Assembly: GCA_002344055.1 (NCBI GenBank)
Contig: DDTH01000017.1
Coordinates: 144,396-208,395, forward strand
DNA from: Sphingomonadales bacterium UBA2369
Lineage (GTDB): Bacteria > Pseudomonadota > Alphaproteobacteria > Sphingomonadales > Sphingomonadaceae
Length of the DNA: 64,000 nucleotides
Direction of reading: 5' to 3'
Shown here: piece by piece, positions 19,769 to 28,154 of the stretch
How positions within the stretch are numbered: the first letter of the stretch is position 1
How the letters are laid out: every line of letters starts with the position of its first letter
The notes under the pieces: model-generated
Database searches by the model: none
Seen by the model: the letters and a program-made list of their open reading frames with translations, nothing else
What the model was told of the DNA's origin: nothing
Translations under genes and position numbers: made by a program

Positions 19769-19871
19769 GGGGCGGGCGGCGCCTCATCCCAAATGGCGAC
19801 GCCGCCGCCGCATTTACACCCCCGCCCGCCGCGTATAGCCATCGGCTGAGCGATGCTGGAGTGACCGGGAA

Positions 19872-21734
19872 ATGACGTTCGTGCGCGGCCTTTGGAAAGT
19901 GGTGGTCGCGATCAAGGACGGGCTGTCGCTCCTGTTCCTGATCCTGTTCTTCGGCCTGCTCTACGTGATCCTGTCGGCAACCCCCCATGCTGGCGGGCCG
20001 ACGCACGGGGCGCTGGCACTGACCATCGACGGGCCGATCGTCGAGCAGCCGGCCGAGGTGAACCCGTTCGCCGGACCGGCGCCGCGCGAGTACCGGCGGG
20101 CAGAACTGGTACACGCGCTGGACGTGGCCGCGCAGGACCCGCGCATCCAGGCGGTGGCGCTGGACCTCGATATCTTCGCGGGCGGGCGGCAGACGGCGAT
20201 CAGCGATATCGGCGCGGCGATCCGGCGGGTGCGGGAGGCTGGCAAGCGCGTCGTCGCCTACGCGACCGCTTATGATGACGACACCTATCAGCTGGCGGCG
20301 CAGGCGGACGAGGTCTGGCTGAATCCGATGGGCGCGGTGATCATCGCAGGGCCTGGCGGATCGAACCTTTATTATGCCGGCTTGCTCGAGCGGCTGGGGA
20401 TCACCGCCAACATCTACCGGGTCGGCACCTTCAAGGCGGCGGTCGAGCCCTGGTCGCGCAACGACATGTCGCCCGAGGCGCGGCAGGCCAATCAGGCGCT
20501 GGCCGACGCCTTGTGGAGCCAGTGGCAGGAGGAAGTCGGCCGCGCCCGTCCGAACGCGCAACTCGCCGCCTATATCGGCGCGCCGGGCGACGCGATCCAG
20601 CGCACCAATGGCGACATGGCCGAGGCGGCGCGGGCGGCGGGCCTGATCGACCGGATCGGCGACAAGACGGCGTTCAAGGCGCGCATGGCCGAGCTGGTCG
20701 GCGGCGGCGAGGATGGCATGCCAGGCAGCTTCCGGGCGGTGCTGTACGACAGTTTGCTGATCCGCACGCCCTTGCTGGGGCGCGGCGGCAATATCGGCGT
20801 GCTGACCGTTGCGGGCGAGATCGTCGACGGCGAGGCCGGGCCGGGCACGGCCGGGGCGGAGACGATCGTGCAGGCGCTGGAGGCGGGCCTGCGCGACAAC
20901 AGGCTGGGCGCTTTGGTCGTCCGCATCGATTCTCCGGGCGGGTCGGCGATCGCGTCCGAGCGCATCCGCCAGGCGATCGTGAACGTGCGCGCGCGCGGAC
21001 TGCCGGTGATGATTTCGATGGGATCGGTCGCGGCATCGGGCGGCTACTGGATCGCCACCGGGGGCGAGCGGATTTTCGCCGAGCCGAGCACGATCACCGG
21101 ATCGATCGGCGTGTTCGGGGTGCTGCCGAGCTTCGAGGGCGCGCTCAGGAACCTAAATATCGGCGCGGACGGCATCCGCACGACGCCCTTGTCGGGCGAG
21201 CCGGACATATTGCGGGGACCCTCGGACGAAGCGGACCGCTTTCTGCAGATGGGTGTGGAAGGGACCTATCGGCGTTTTCTCGCGCTCGTGTCCGAAGCAC
21301 GGCGGCTGCCGGTCGCGCGGGTGGACGAGATCGCGCAGGGCCGGGTGTGGGACGGCGGCACGGCGCGGCAATTGGGCCTGGTCGATCAATTCGGGTCGCT
21401 GGAGGATGCGATCCGGGCGGCAGCCGAGCGTGCGGAGATCCCGGAAGGAAATATCCAGCCAGTCTTCCTGGAGCCGGAAGCGGACTGGCTGACGCGCTGG
21501 TTCGGCGGCAGCGCGCGGGTGCGCAGCCAGACCAATGTCTCACCCGATCCGTTCGCGCGGCTGGCGCGGCGGCCGCAGGCCTTGATCCGCCGCGCGCTGG
21601 ACGAAGCGGAAATGTTGCTCGGCGGTGCGGCGATCCAGGCGCGCTGCCTGGAATGTCCGCCCAGCTACGACTGGCCGGGCGAGACGGAGGGCGGTAGCCT
21701 AAGCTGGCTGCTGCGGCTGGCGGGCGGCCGCTAG
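19872..21734 (+). CDS. sppA: Signal peptide peptidase SppA, 67-kDa type
   Basis: 620 residues, the long two-domain form. One N-terminal membrane anchor (about 17-37, GLSLLFLILFFGLLYVIL) precedes two ClpP-like domains. The catalytic lysine lies in TFKAAVEPW (about Lys188) and the catalytic serine in GSVAASGGYW (about Ser389), matching the Lys/Ser dyad of E. coli SppA. It degrades cleaved signal peptides in the inner membrane. GGAGTG precedes the start. Its stop shares CTAG with the converging DUF3592 gene. It is divergent from groES across a 190-base spacer. Confidence 0.93.
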   Translation: MTFVRGLWKVVVAIKDGLSLLFLILFFGLLYVILSATPHAGGPTHGALALTIDGPIVEQPAEVNPFAGPAPREYRRAELVHALDVAAQDPRIQAVALDLDIFAGGRQTAISDIGAAIRRVREAGKRVVAYATAYDDDTYQLAAQADEVWLNPMGAVIIAGPGGSNLYYAGLLERLGITANIYRVGTFKAAVEPWSRNDMSPEARQANQALADALWSQWQEEVGRARPNAQLAAYIGAPGDAIQRTNGDMAEAARAAGLIDRIGDKTAFKARMAELVGGGEDGMPGSFRAVLYDSLLIRTPLLGRGGNIGVLTVAGEIVDGEAGPGTAGAETIVQALEAGLRDNRLGALVVRIDSPGGSAIASERIRQAIVNVRARGLPVMISMGSVAASGGYWIATGGERIFAEPSTITGSIGVFGVLPSFEGALRNLNIGADGIRTTPLSGEPDILRGPSDEADRFLQMGVEGTYRRFLALVSEARRLPVARVDEIAQGRVWDGGTARQLGLVDQFGSLEDAIRAAAERAEIPEGNIQPVFLEPEADWLTRWFGGSARVRSQTNVSPDPFARLARRPQALIRRALDEAEMLLGGAAIQARCLECPPSYDWPGETEGGSLSWLLRLAGGR

Positions 21735-22204
21735 CCTTTCGCGATGCCGGCGGTTCGCCTGCCGCGCAGCACGAAGGCGAGGCCCAGCAAGAGAAGGCCG
21801 GACACAGCCACCGCCAGCCCGCTGTAGGCGACCGGTTGATCGAGGATCAGGGCCGCGCGCTGCGGATCGTCGGGATCATGGTGGACGGTGACAGACTTGC
21901 CCACCGGATAGTCGTCCACGAACGCCTGTGCCTCGGCCTCGCCGGCGAAGGCCGGTGCGTCGGCCAGCCAGATTTGATTGAGGCGATAGATCGTGCCGCC
22001 GACCGTGTAGCGGTAGGTCACGCTGGGCGCGCTGCCCCGGACCCGGCTGTCGACCACCTGCCCCTGCGCGCTGACCCAGCGCGTCGTATCGACCTGCGCC
22101 TGCTGGTCGCGGACGAACAGATAGATGCCGGACACAAGGAGCATCGCGCCGAACAAGGCGATGGTGAGCATGCGGTTTCTGATCATGCGCGCACGCTCTC
22201 GCAT
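21731..22204 (-). CDS. DUF3592 membrane protein (copy 1)
   Basis: 157 residues. Two membrane helices (about 12-30, LTIALFGAMLLVSGIYLF, and about 125-147) flank an extracytoplasmic domain with the DUF3592 pattern: a variable SAQGQVVDS start, VTYRYTVGGTIYRLN, then VGKSVTVHHDPDDPQRAAL. The function of the family is unknown. It shares this plan with the next gene upstream, probably a tandem duplication. Starts at 22204 or 22186 are both possible; a GAGAG site favours the latter slightly. Confidence 0.75.
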   Translation of the reverse strand: MRERARMIRNRMLTIALFGAMLLVSGIYLFVRDQQAQVDTTRWVSAQGQVVDSRVRGSAPSVTYRYTVGGTIYRLNQIWLADAPAFAGEAEAQAFVDDYPVGKSVTVHHDPDDPQRAALILDQPVAYSGLAVAVSGLLLLGLAFVLRGRRTAGIAKG

Positions 22205-22239
22205 GGCAGGCCTGCGGGCAAGCCCCCGCGGTCAGGCTG

Positions 22240-22884
22240 CTACACATCACCTCCGGCTTTGGCGCGGCGCGCGCGGCGGTAGGCGGCGGGATAGCGGAAG
22301 GCCCAGCCGAACATGGCCAGGACCAGCCCGACACCGCCGACCCACAATGTCCAGCCAACATCACGCCTTTCCATGATCAATGCGGATCGTTGTGGATTGT
22401 CGGGCGCGTAGGAGACCTCGACCGCGCTGCCAACGGGATAGCCGGCAAGGAAGACCTTCACCTCCTCGCGATCGAAATTCTTCTCGGCGCTCAGCCAGAT
22501 GTTATCGTTGCGGAAGGTGCGGCCGCCGACCTCGTAACTATAGGTGATCTCCGGCCTGTAGCTGGTGCCGTTGCGTGACGTACGGCCATAGGATGACCGC
22601 TGCTCGATGCGGCCGGTGGTGGTGACCCACTGTTCCGAGCCGGCGGTGGCGAAGCCGTGCCAGACGTAGAAGCTTGGGAACGCGACAGCGGCGATGAGGC
22701 CGATGAACCAGATGGCGATGAACGGCGCGACATAGGGCGGCTTGCTCTCCGCGGACTCGCCCAGCGGCGCGACGATTTCGCCCAGCTTGCGCATCCAGCG
22801 GCGCCAGAAGCGGAAGCGGCCGAGCACATAGCCGCCGATGACGATCACCGCGGCGGCGATCAGGACGAATGTCTCCCAGCGCAT
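22240..22884 (-). CDS. DUF3592 membrane protein (copy 2)
   Basis: 214 residues. Three likely membrane helices (about 7-24, 55-75 and 180-198) and a DUF3592 domain with ITYSYEVGGRTFRNDNIWL and VGSAVEVSYAPDNPQRSAL, nearly superimposable on copy 1. The N-terminal extension with an extra helix distinguishes it. It is 35 bases upstream of copy 1, so the pair is likely co-transcribed. Function unknown. Confidence 0.75.
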   Translation of the reverse strand: MRWETFVLIAAAVIVIGGYVLGRFRFWRRWMRKLGEIVAPLGESAESKPPYVAPFIAIWFIGLIAAVAFPSFYVWHGFATAGSEQWVTTTGRIEQRSSYGRTSRNGTSYRPEITYSYEVGGRTFRNDNIWLSAEKNFDREEVKVFLAGYPVGSAVEVSYAPDNPQRSALIMERRDVGWTLWVGGVGLVLAMFGWAFRYPAAYRRARRAKAGGDV

Positions 22885-22934
22885 CGCATGCCCTCCCGCC
22901 CACTAGGCGGGAAGGCGGGAGAAATGAGATCAGC

Positions 22935-23915
22935 TCAATGGCCGGTTTGGCGGCGCGCCGCCCAATCGACCGGGCCGGTGACGAAACGGGCGCGCAGCTG
23001 CTCAAGGCTGGTGCGGTTGCCTTCGCGGAAGAAGGCCATCAGCCGCTGCCCCACTTCACCGGCCGGATAGCCGGTCCCGCTCAGGCGGACTCGGGTGCCG
23101 GCGCCCGTAGGCTCGAACTCCGCGATGCCGGTCGTGCGGGCATAAACCTCCGCATCCGGAAAACCCGGCGGGAATTGCACGGTGCGAAAGACGAGCAGGC
23201 GATTCGGCACGCGAGCGAGGAATTGCTGGCGGATATTGGCCGGATTGCCGAGCCGCGCGTCGGGGGCGTAGCTGGTTTCGATCAGATCGGGGCTGCCCGG
23301 CACGTCCCAGGCATGCGGGACGGCCCAGCTCTTCCAGCCCCCGGCGGTGGCGAAGGCGGCATAGACCTGCTCGACAGGCGCGGGGACGATGATTTCGTGG
23401 GATAAGCCCAGACTTCCATCCGGCGCGGTCAGTTCGCGGATCGTGACAGCGGGCACACGCTGGTAGCGGACCGTCCCGTTCATGTTCGGCGCGTCGGTGG
23501 AGGTGGTGATCGCCTCATAGGCGTCGTCGCCGACGCGGCGCCAGCTGACGGAGAGCGCGATCTGGCGCCCGTCCGCGCCGCGATAATGTTCCTCGCCGAA
23601 ATTCAGCCGGTCCGGCTCGGCGCCGAGCGTGCCCTGGCTGACCCCGCCGATCGAATTGAAATAGACGAAGGCGACGCGGCCGGGACCGGCGGCGCTGTAG
23701 AAGGTTTCGCCGGAATAGACGCCGGTGCCGGGACCGACGACATGATGGTCGCGGATATGCTGGCCGCCATAGACGCTTTCGAAGCAATGACGGTCCTGCT
23801 TGCCGTCGGGCAGCGTCCCTTCCCAGCAATGACCGACGAGAAAGGCGAGCGGGCGCAGCTCGGCACGAAGCGGCGGATCGGCCGACGCGAGCAAGGCGAG
23901 GGTCGCGAGAATCAT
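22935..23915 (-). CDS. Two-domain SRPBCC (AHSA1-like) protein
   Basis: 326 residues from the ATG at 23915, which overlaps the stop of the TetR gene (ATGA) behind GGAAAGGG. A short hydrophobic N-terminus (MILATLALLASADPP) may be a signal peptide. The first half (about 15-165) is a beta-barrel-like domain with FLVGHCWEGTLPDGKQDRHCFE. The second half (about 180-320) is SRPBCC/START-like: HEIIVPAPVEQVYAAFATAGGWKSW and GYPAGEVGQRLMAFFREG. SRPBCC domains bind hydrophobic ligands. The translational coupling to a TetR regulator suggests that the regulator controls this gene; the ligand is unknown. Confidence 0.7.
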   Translation of the reverse strand: MILATLALLASADPPLRAELRPLAFLVGHCWEGTLPDGKQDRHCFESVYGGQHIRDHHVVGPGTGVYSGETFYSAAGPGRVAFVYFNSIGGVSQGTLGAEPDRLNFGEEHYRGADGRQIALSVSWRRVGDDAYEAITTSTDAPNMNGTVRYQRVPAVTIRELTAPDGSLGLSHEIIVPAPVEQVYAAFATAGGWKSWAVPHAWDVPGSPDLIETSYAPDARLGNPANIRQQFLARVPNRLLVFRTVQFPPGFPDAEVYARTTGIAEFEPTGAGTRVRLSGTGYPAGEVGQRLMAFFREGNRTSLEQLRARFVTGPVDWAARRQTGH

Positions 23916-24508
23916 GCCGTTTCCCTTTCCAGCAGGAGATCGACGTGAGCGCGCAATTGCGCGACGCCGCGGTCGAAATAGGCGACGTCGCGGTGGGTGC
24001 GGGCCTGCATGACGCCGCCTTCCATCACGGTCAGGGTGAATTCGGCCAGCGCCTGAAAATCCGTGCCCGGGCGGAAGCGGCTCGCGGCCTGCTCGTAGCA
24101 GAAGCGGACAGCATCGACCCAATTGGCGAAATTCTGCGCCAGCCGGTCGCGCACCGCCGGGTCCGCCTCATGCAGCTCAAGCGCAAGACTGCCGATCGGG
24201 CAGCCATAGGTGCAATCCGTTTCGACGATCAGGGTGCGGTAAAAGCCGAGCAATTTGAACACGCGCTCGACCGGGTCGGGCTCGCCGCCCCACGCGGGTT
24301 GCAGCAGCATCGGCTCGATCCCGTCGCGATAAGCATCGAGCACGGCGATCAGCACGTCCTGCTTGCCGGGAAAGAAATGATAGAGGCTGCCGCTGTTCAG
24401 CTGCGTGCGGGAAAGGATGTCGGCGATGGAGGTAGAGCCGTAGCCCTTCTGCCAGAACAGTTCCATCGCGGCTTCGACGATCTTCGTGCGAGTGTCTTTC
24501 GGGGCCAT
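23912..24508 (-). CDS. TetR/AcrR family regulator
   Basis: 198 residues. An N-terminal TetR helix-turn-helix (TRTKIVEAAMELFWQKGYGSTSI, then GSLYHFFPGKQDVLIAVLD) and a helical ligand domain with two nearby cysteines (ETDCTYGCPIG) that could sense redox or bind a small molecule. It is the first gene of a two-gene unit with the SRPBCC protein (4-base ATGA overlap) and is divergent from purT, with a 75-base AT-richer spacer where it may bind. Confidence 0.88.
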   Translation of the reverse strand: MAPKDTRTKIVEAAMELFWQKGYGSTSIADILSRTQLNSGSLYHFFPGKQDVLIAVLDAYRDGIEPMLLQPAWGGEPDPVERVFKLLGFYRTLIVETDCTYGCPIGSLALELHEADPAVRDRLAQNFANWVDAVRFCYEQAASRFRPGTDFQALAEFTLTVMEGGVMQARTHRDVAYFDRGVAQLRAHVDLLLERETA

Positions 24509-24515
24509 TAAGGGG

Positions 24516-24544
24516 GCTTAGTTGAATAATCAATCAAGTGTCAA
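24516..24544 (-). promoter_or_regulatory. Candidate promoter/operator of the TetR-SRPBCC unit
   Basis: On the minus strand TTGACA (24544-24539) is followed 16 bases later by a weak -10 (ACTAAG). Between them lies the AT-rich TTGATTGATTATTCAA, whose TTGA/TCAA ends are symmetric. TetR autoregulation through it is inference. Confidence 0.4.
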
Positions 24545-24583
24545 GCGGTTGCCCGCCTGGCGCCCCGGCCCTAGCGACGCGGC

Positions 24584-25759
24584 ATGAGCCATATCGCCAC
24601 CATCCTGCTGCTCGGGTCCGGGGAATTGGGCCGGGAATTCGTCATTTCAGCCAAGCGTCTCGGCGCGCGGGTAATCGCCTGCGATGCCTATGACGACGCG
24701 CCAGCGATGCAACTGGCGGACAAGCGCGAAGTCTTCTCAATGCTGGACGGCGCGGCGATCCGGGCGGCGGTGGCGAAGCATCGGCCGGACTATATCGTGC
24801 CGGAAATCGAGGCGATCCGCACCGAGGAACTGGAAGCGCTGGAAAGCGAGGGCTGGCACGTCGTGCCATCGGCGCGGGCGGCGGCGATGACGATGAACCG
24901 CGACGCGATCCGCGGGTTGGCGGCGGAGACTTTGGGGCTGCGGACCTCGCGTTATCGCTTTGCCGAGAGTTTGGCAGAGGTGCGCGCGGGCGCGGCGCAT
25001 ACCGGCCTTCCCTGTGTCATCAAACCGGTCATGTCCTCGTCCGGCAAGGGCCAGTCGACGGTGCGCGAGGAGGGCGCGCTTGAGGCGGCATGGAATTATG
25101 CCGTGGCAAACATGCGTGGCGACCGGGCGCGGGTAATCGTCGAGGAATTTATCGACTTCGATTATGAGATCACGCTGCTGACGGTGCGGACGCGGGACGG
25201 CGTGATCTTCTGCCCGCCGGTCGGGCATGTGCAGGAAAAGGGCGACTATCGCGAGAGCTGGCAGCCGGCGGCGATGTCGGCGGCGGCGCTGACCAGCGCG
25301 CAGGACATGGCGCGAGCGGTGGTGGACGATTTGGGCGGCTATGGCCTGTTCGGCGTCGAATTCTTCGTGCGCGGCGACGAGGCGATCTTTTCCGAGCTGT
25401 CGCCGCGGCCGCACGATACCGGGATGGTCACGCTCATCTCGCAGGAACTGAGCGAATTCGACCTGCATGTGCGGGCGATCCTGGGCCTGCCGATCCCGGA
25501 TATGGGCTTTCGCGGCCCGGCGGCATCGGCGGTGATCCTGGCGGATCGGGAGACGGCCGTGTTCGGCTTCGAGGGGCTGGCCGAGGCGCTGGCGCTGGGC
25601 ACGGCGGAAGCGCCCGTCGATGTGCGGCTGTTCGGCAAGCCGGTGACCCGGCCGAACCGGCGGATGGGAGTCGCGCTCGCCCGGACGGACAGTGTCGAGG
25701 CAGCGCGCGCGTTGGCGCTTCAGGCGGCAGCGAAGGTGCGGATCGATTACCGGTCGTAA
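24584..25759 (+). CDS. purT: Formate-dependent GAR transformylase PurT
   Basis: 391 residues, full length. An ATP-grasp enzyme: ILLLGSGELGREF at the N-terminus, VPEIEAIRTEELEALE, VMSSSGKGQS (ATP-binding loop), and FFVRGDEAIFSELSPRPHDTGMVTL (metal-binding Glu and the PurT/PurK signature). It makes formyl-GAR in purine synthesis from formate and ATP, independent of folate. Its last 13 bases overlap, tail-to-tail, the gene for the TRIC-family protein. No other purine genes are nearby. Confidence 0.95.
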   Translation: MSHIATILLLGSGELGREFVISAKRLGARVIACDAYDDAPAMQLADKREVFSMLDGAAIRAAVAKHRPDYIVPEIEAIRTEELEALESEGWHVVPSARAAAMTMNRDAIRGLAAETLGLRTSRYRFAESLAEVRAGAAHTGLPCVIKPVMSSSGKGQSTVREEGALEAAWNYAVANMRGDRARVIVEEFIDFDYEITLLTVRTRDGVIFCPPVGHVQEKGDYRESWQPAAMSAAALTSAQDMARAVVDDLGGYGLFGVEFFVRGDEAIFSELSPRPHDTGMVTLISQELSEFDLHVRAILGLPIPDMGFRGPAASAVILADRETAVFGFEGLAEALALGTAEAPVDVRLFGKPVTRPNRRMGVALARTDSVEAARALALQAAAKVRIDYRS

Positions 25760-26376
25760 CCGGGCAGCGACCAGCCTCGAATGATCGCGAGCGCACGCAG
25801 GCCGAAGCCGGCGGCGAAGGCGATCGCGCCGGCGGCCGCAACCGGCAGACCGGCAAGCACCAGCCCCACGGTGAGCGCCGCGGACAAAGCGGCGGCGGTG
25901 ACGTAGAGTTCCGGCCGCATCAGGATCGACGGCTCCCCCGCCAGCACGTCGCGAATGATGCCGCCCAGGCAGGCGGTGAGCACGCCCATGCCGATCGCCG
26001 GAATCGGCGCGACGCCGAAGGCTAGGCCCTTGGCGGCGCCGAAGCTGGCATAAGCGGCGAGGCCGCCGGCATCGAGCCAGTCGAGCAATCTGCCCTCCAG
26101 CAGGCGGCGCGGCAGCATCCAGACCAGCGAAGCGGCGCCGATACAGACCAGCAGCATCGCATTCTGCCCGATCCAGAAGACTGGCGCGCCGATCAGCAGG
26201 TCACGGGTCGTGCCGCCGCCAACCCCGGTGATCACCGCGAAGAAGAGGAAGGTGACGAGGGTCTGCTGCTTCTTCGCCGCGAGCAGCGCGCCGGAGGCGG
26301 CGAACACGAAGACGCCGGCATAATCGAGCCAGGCGAGCGCGGGGCTGAGCACCTCGGCGAGGCGTGCGGGGTCCAT
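25747..26376 (-). CDS. TRIC-family (UPF0126) membrane channel protein
   Basis: 209 residues with six to seven hydrophobic helices arranged as two homologous halves, each with the glycine-rich signature: TGVGGGTTRDLLIG in the first and TACLGGIIRDVLAGEPSIL in the second. Bacterial TRIC homologs are trimeric monovalent-cation channels. It overlaps purT by 13 bases at the 3' ends and starts 2 bases after the stop of the PepSY gene, so it is likely co-transcribed with it. Confidence 0.9.
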   Translation of the reverse strand: MDPARLAEVLSPALAWLDYAGVFVFAASGALLAAKKQQTLVTFLFFAVITGVGGGTTRDLLIGAPVFWIGQNAMLLVCIGAASLVWMLPRRLLEGRLLDWLDAGGLAAYASFGAAKGLAFGVAPIPAIGMGVLTACLGGIIRDVLAGEPSILMRPELYVTAAALSAALTVGLVLAGLPVAAAGAIAFAAGFGLRALAIIRGWSLPGYDR

Positions 26377-26378
26377 GG

Positions 26379-27065
26379 TCAGTCTTTCGCCGCGCGGCGG
26401 CGGCGGCGGCGCAGCGTGAAGGGCAGCAGGATGATGGCGAGCACTATGGCGACCGCGCCAATCCAGGCGAACATCTGCGCCCAGATATTGTTGATATTGT
26501 CGCGCGCGAAGACGTCGAAAATGTGCAGGCCGTAGAGGAAATCGTAGAAGCGCCAGGTCTCGGTGCGGTGGGTGACGATCTCGCCAGTGGCGGCATTGAC
26601 GTAGAAGCGGGTGCCGTCGGTCATGGTGACCCGCCAGGTCTCGATCGGGCGGCGCAGATCGATCGGCGGATCTTCCGCGCTTGTCCGGTCGGTCCCGGAC
26701 ATTGTTTCCTCGCCCCGATAGCGGGCCCGGACCTCCGCCTCGGCATCTGCGGCGGTCAAGGCGGGCAAGGCCTGCCCGGTCCCCGGATCGGCGAGCGCGG
26801 CACCGCCGTCCTGGTAACGGACGATCCAGCGGGGTCCGGCGGCCCGCTGCTCGAGGGTCAGCGAGCGAACCGCGCGTCCGTCAAGCTGCGGTGCCACCGG
26901 GGCGGCCGTCACAGCCACGGGCGCGGGCGGCGCGAGCAGATCGTTGCCGCGCACCTTGTCGAACGGGGTGATCACCATCAGCGCGCCGGTGACCACCCAG
27001 ATCAGCAGCGGAATGGCAACGATCCAGCCCAGCCAGATGTGGATGCGGCGGAGCCCCCGGCGCAT
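26379..27065 (-). CDS. PepSY-domain membrane protein
   Basis: 228 residues. Helix one is about 10-33 (HIWLGWIVAIPLLIWVVTGALMV) and a second is near 195-215 (FAWIGAVAIVLAIILLPF). Between them lies a periplasmic PepSY-type domain (ETWRVTMTDGTRFYVNAATGEIV), and FLYGLHIFDVF resembles the PepSY-associated helix region. Such proteins occur near siderophore receptors and ferric reductases or as protease inhibitors; no iron gene adjoins it here. It starts 3 bases after the mntP stop, and the TRIC gene follows at once. Confidence 0.8.
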   Translation of the reverse strand: MRRGLRRIHIWLGWIVAIPLLIWVVTGALMVITPFDKVRGNDLLAPPAPVAVTAAPVAPQLDGRAVRSLTLEQRAAGPRWIVRYQDGGAALADPGTGQALPALTAADAEAEVRARYRGEETMSGTDRTSAEDPPIDLRRPIETWRVTMTDGTRFYVNAATGEIVTHRTETWRFYDFLYGLHIFDVFARDNINNIWAQMFAWIGAVAIVLAIILLPFTLRRRRRRAAKD

Positions 27066-27068
27066 CTC

Positions 27069-27629
27069 TCAGGCGCCGAAAAACTGATGGGAGATGAAAG
27101 TGTTGAAGCCGATGCCGATCAGGATGAGGCCGCCCAGCACATCGGCAGCGCGTCCGGCCCGGCTACCCAGCGCGGCGCCGAAACGCACGCCGATGATGCA
27201 CAGGATCGCGGTGACCAGGCCGATGACCAGGGCACTGCTCAGCACCGGCAGGCCGAGCGAGGGCAGAGCGATCCCGGCGGCCAGCGCGTCGATGCTGGTC
27301 GCGATCGCCGCCGCGCCGAGCGCCCAGCCGGTGAGCGGCGAGGCCTCCGTCTCATCATCGAAGGCCTGAGCGATCATCCGGTAGCCCAGGAAACCGAGCA
27401 GGCCGAGCACGACCCAATGATCGAACGCCGCGATCCAGCCGAGGATCGCCGCGCCCAGCAAGGCGCCGAGCAAGGGCATGGCCGCCTGCGCGCCGCCAAA
27501 TGCCGCGCCCAGCGCCAGCGCGTGCCGCATGGCCCGCTGGCGCACCACGGTCCCCTGCGACAGCGCCACCGCGAAGGCGTCCATCGCCAGCCCAAGCGCG
27601 AGCGCCCCGATCGTCAGAAAAATGGTCAC
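27069..27629 (-). CDS. mntP: Manganese efflux pump MntP
   Basis: 186 residues from the GTG at 27629, which brings the protein to the usual length; an upstream start at 27692 would add an unconserved hydrophilic leader. Six membrane helices in two repeats with the MntP acidic residues: GLAMDAFAVALSQG in helix one and ATSIDALAAGI in helix four. It exports Mn(II). I looked for a yybP-ykoY manganese riboswitch ahead of it and did not find a convincing one. It leads a three-gene unit with the PepSY and TRIC proteins. Confidence 0.88.
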   Translation of the reverse strand: MTIFLTIGALALGLAMDAFAVALSQGTVVRQRAMRHALALGAAFGGAQAAMPLLGALLGAAILGWIAAFDHWVVLGLLGFLGYRMIAQAFDDETEASPLTGWALGAAAIATSIDALAAGIALPSLGLPVLSSALVIGLVTAILCIIGVRFGAALGSRAGRAADVLGGLILIGIGFNTFISHQFFGA

Positions 27630-27701
27630 TGGATTATTGCCCCACGTCACGCGCTGCCGGGGCCGTCTGGACCAGATTAGCGCCGAAACCAAGGGCAGGA
27701 A

Positions 27702-28070
27702 TCAGGCCGCCGCCGCGCCGAAATCCGGCAGGCGATGCTCGATCCAGTCGGTCAGCTGAGCAATCCGGTTGGCGGCGTCCTCGCCGAGCGGAGTCAGGCG
27801 ATATTCGACATGCGGCGGCACGACCGGAAAGCTGCGCCTTTCGACCAGATTGTGCGCTTCGAGCTGTTTCAGCGTCTGTGCGAGCATCCGGTCGCTCACG
27901 TCGCCCACCCTCCGCCGCAACTGAGTGAACCGCAACATGCCGTCCCGCAAGGCGAGCAGCACCAGCACGCCCCAGGTGCTGGTGAGCTGCCGCAGCACGA
28001 CGCGCGAGGGGCAATGGGGGGCGAGCACGTCGCCGCGCCGCATACGTTCGCCAAGGCTAATGTCGGACAT
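27702..28070 (-). CDS. HxlR family regulator
   Basis: 122 residues, one winged helix: CPSRVVLRQLTSTWGVLVLLAL, LRFTQLRRRVGDVSDRMLAQTLKQLE and the wing EYRLTPLGED. HxlR regulators often respond to electrophiles, quinones or oxidation through cysteines; a single Cys (about residue 20) is present here. It is divergent from an NAD(P)-binding protein gene with an 84-base spacer, the usual arrangement for HxlR and its target. Confidence 0.9.
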   Translation of the reverse strand: MSDISLGERMRRGDVLAPHCPSRVVLRQLTSTWGVLVLLALRDGMLRFTQLRRRVGDVSDRMLAQTLKQLEAHNLVERRSFPVVPPHVEYRLTPLGEDAANRIAQLTDWIEHRLPDFGAAAA

Positions 28071-28154
28071 TTCTTACACTTACACATTTGTGCGTACTTC
28101 CGAAAGAGAAGCGTTGTCGCCAGATGGACGGCGCAACGAAGCAGGAGATTGAAT
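28071..28154. promoter_or_regulatory. HxlR/oxidoreductase divergent regulatory spacer
   Basis: The spacer has the direct repeat TTACACTTACAC and the inverted repeat CACA-TT-TGTG (28083-28092). It has no strong promoter to the eye. It is the natural place for HxlR binding; the exact operator is not settled. Confidence 0.35.

Noticed and set aside
22894..22912. Hairpin TCCCGCC/GGCGGGA between the SRPBCC gene and DUF3592 copy 2
   Set aside because: Only 7 bp and no T tract on the minus strand; it may be chance in GC-rich DNA, so no terminator is called.
24584..25759. Consideration of PurK or another ATP-grasp enzyme for the gene at 24584
   Set aside because: The length and the SELSPRPHDTGMVTL block fit PurT; no purE is adjacent.
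27630..27701. Possible yybP-ykoY manganese riboswitch ahead of mntP
   Set aside because: The short spacer does not contain the conserved junction and stem pattern; only scattered GC-rich pairs were seen.
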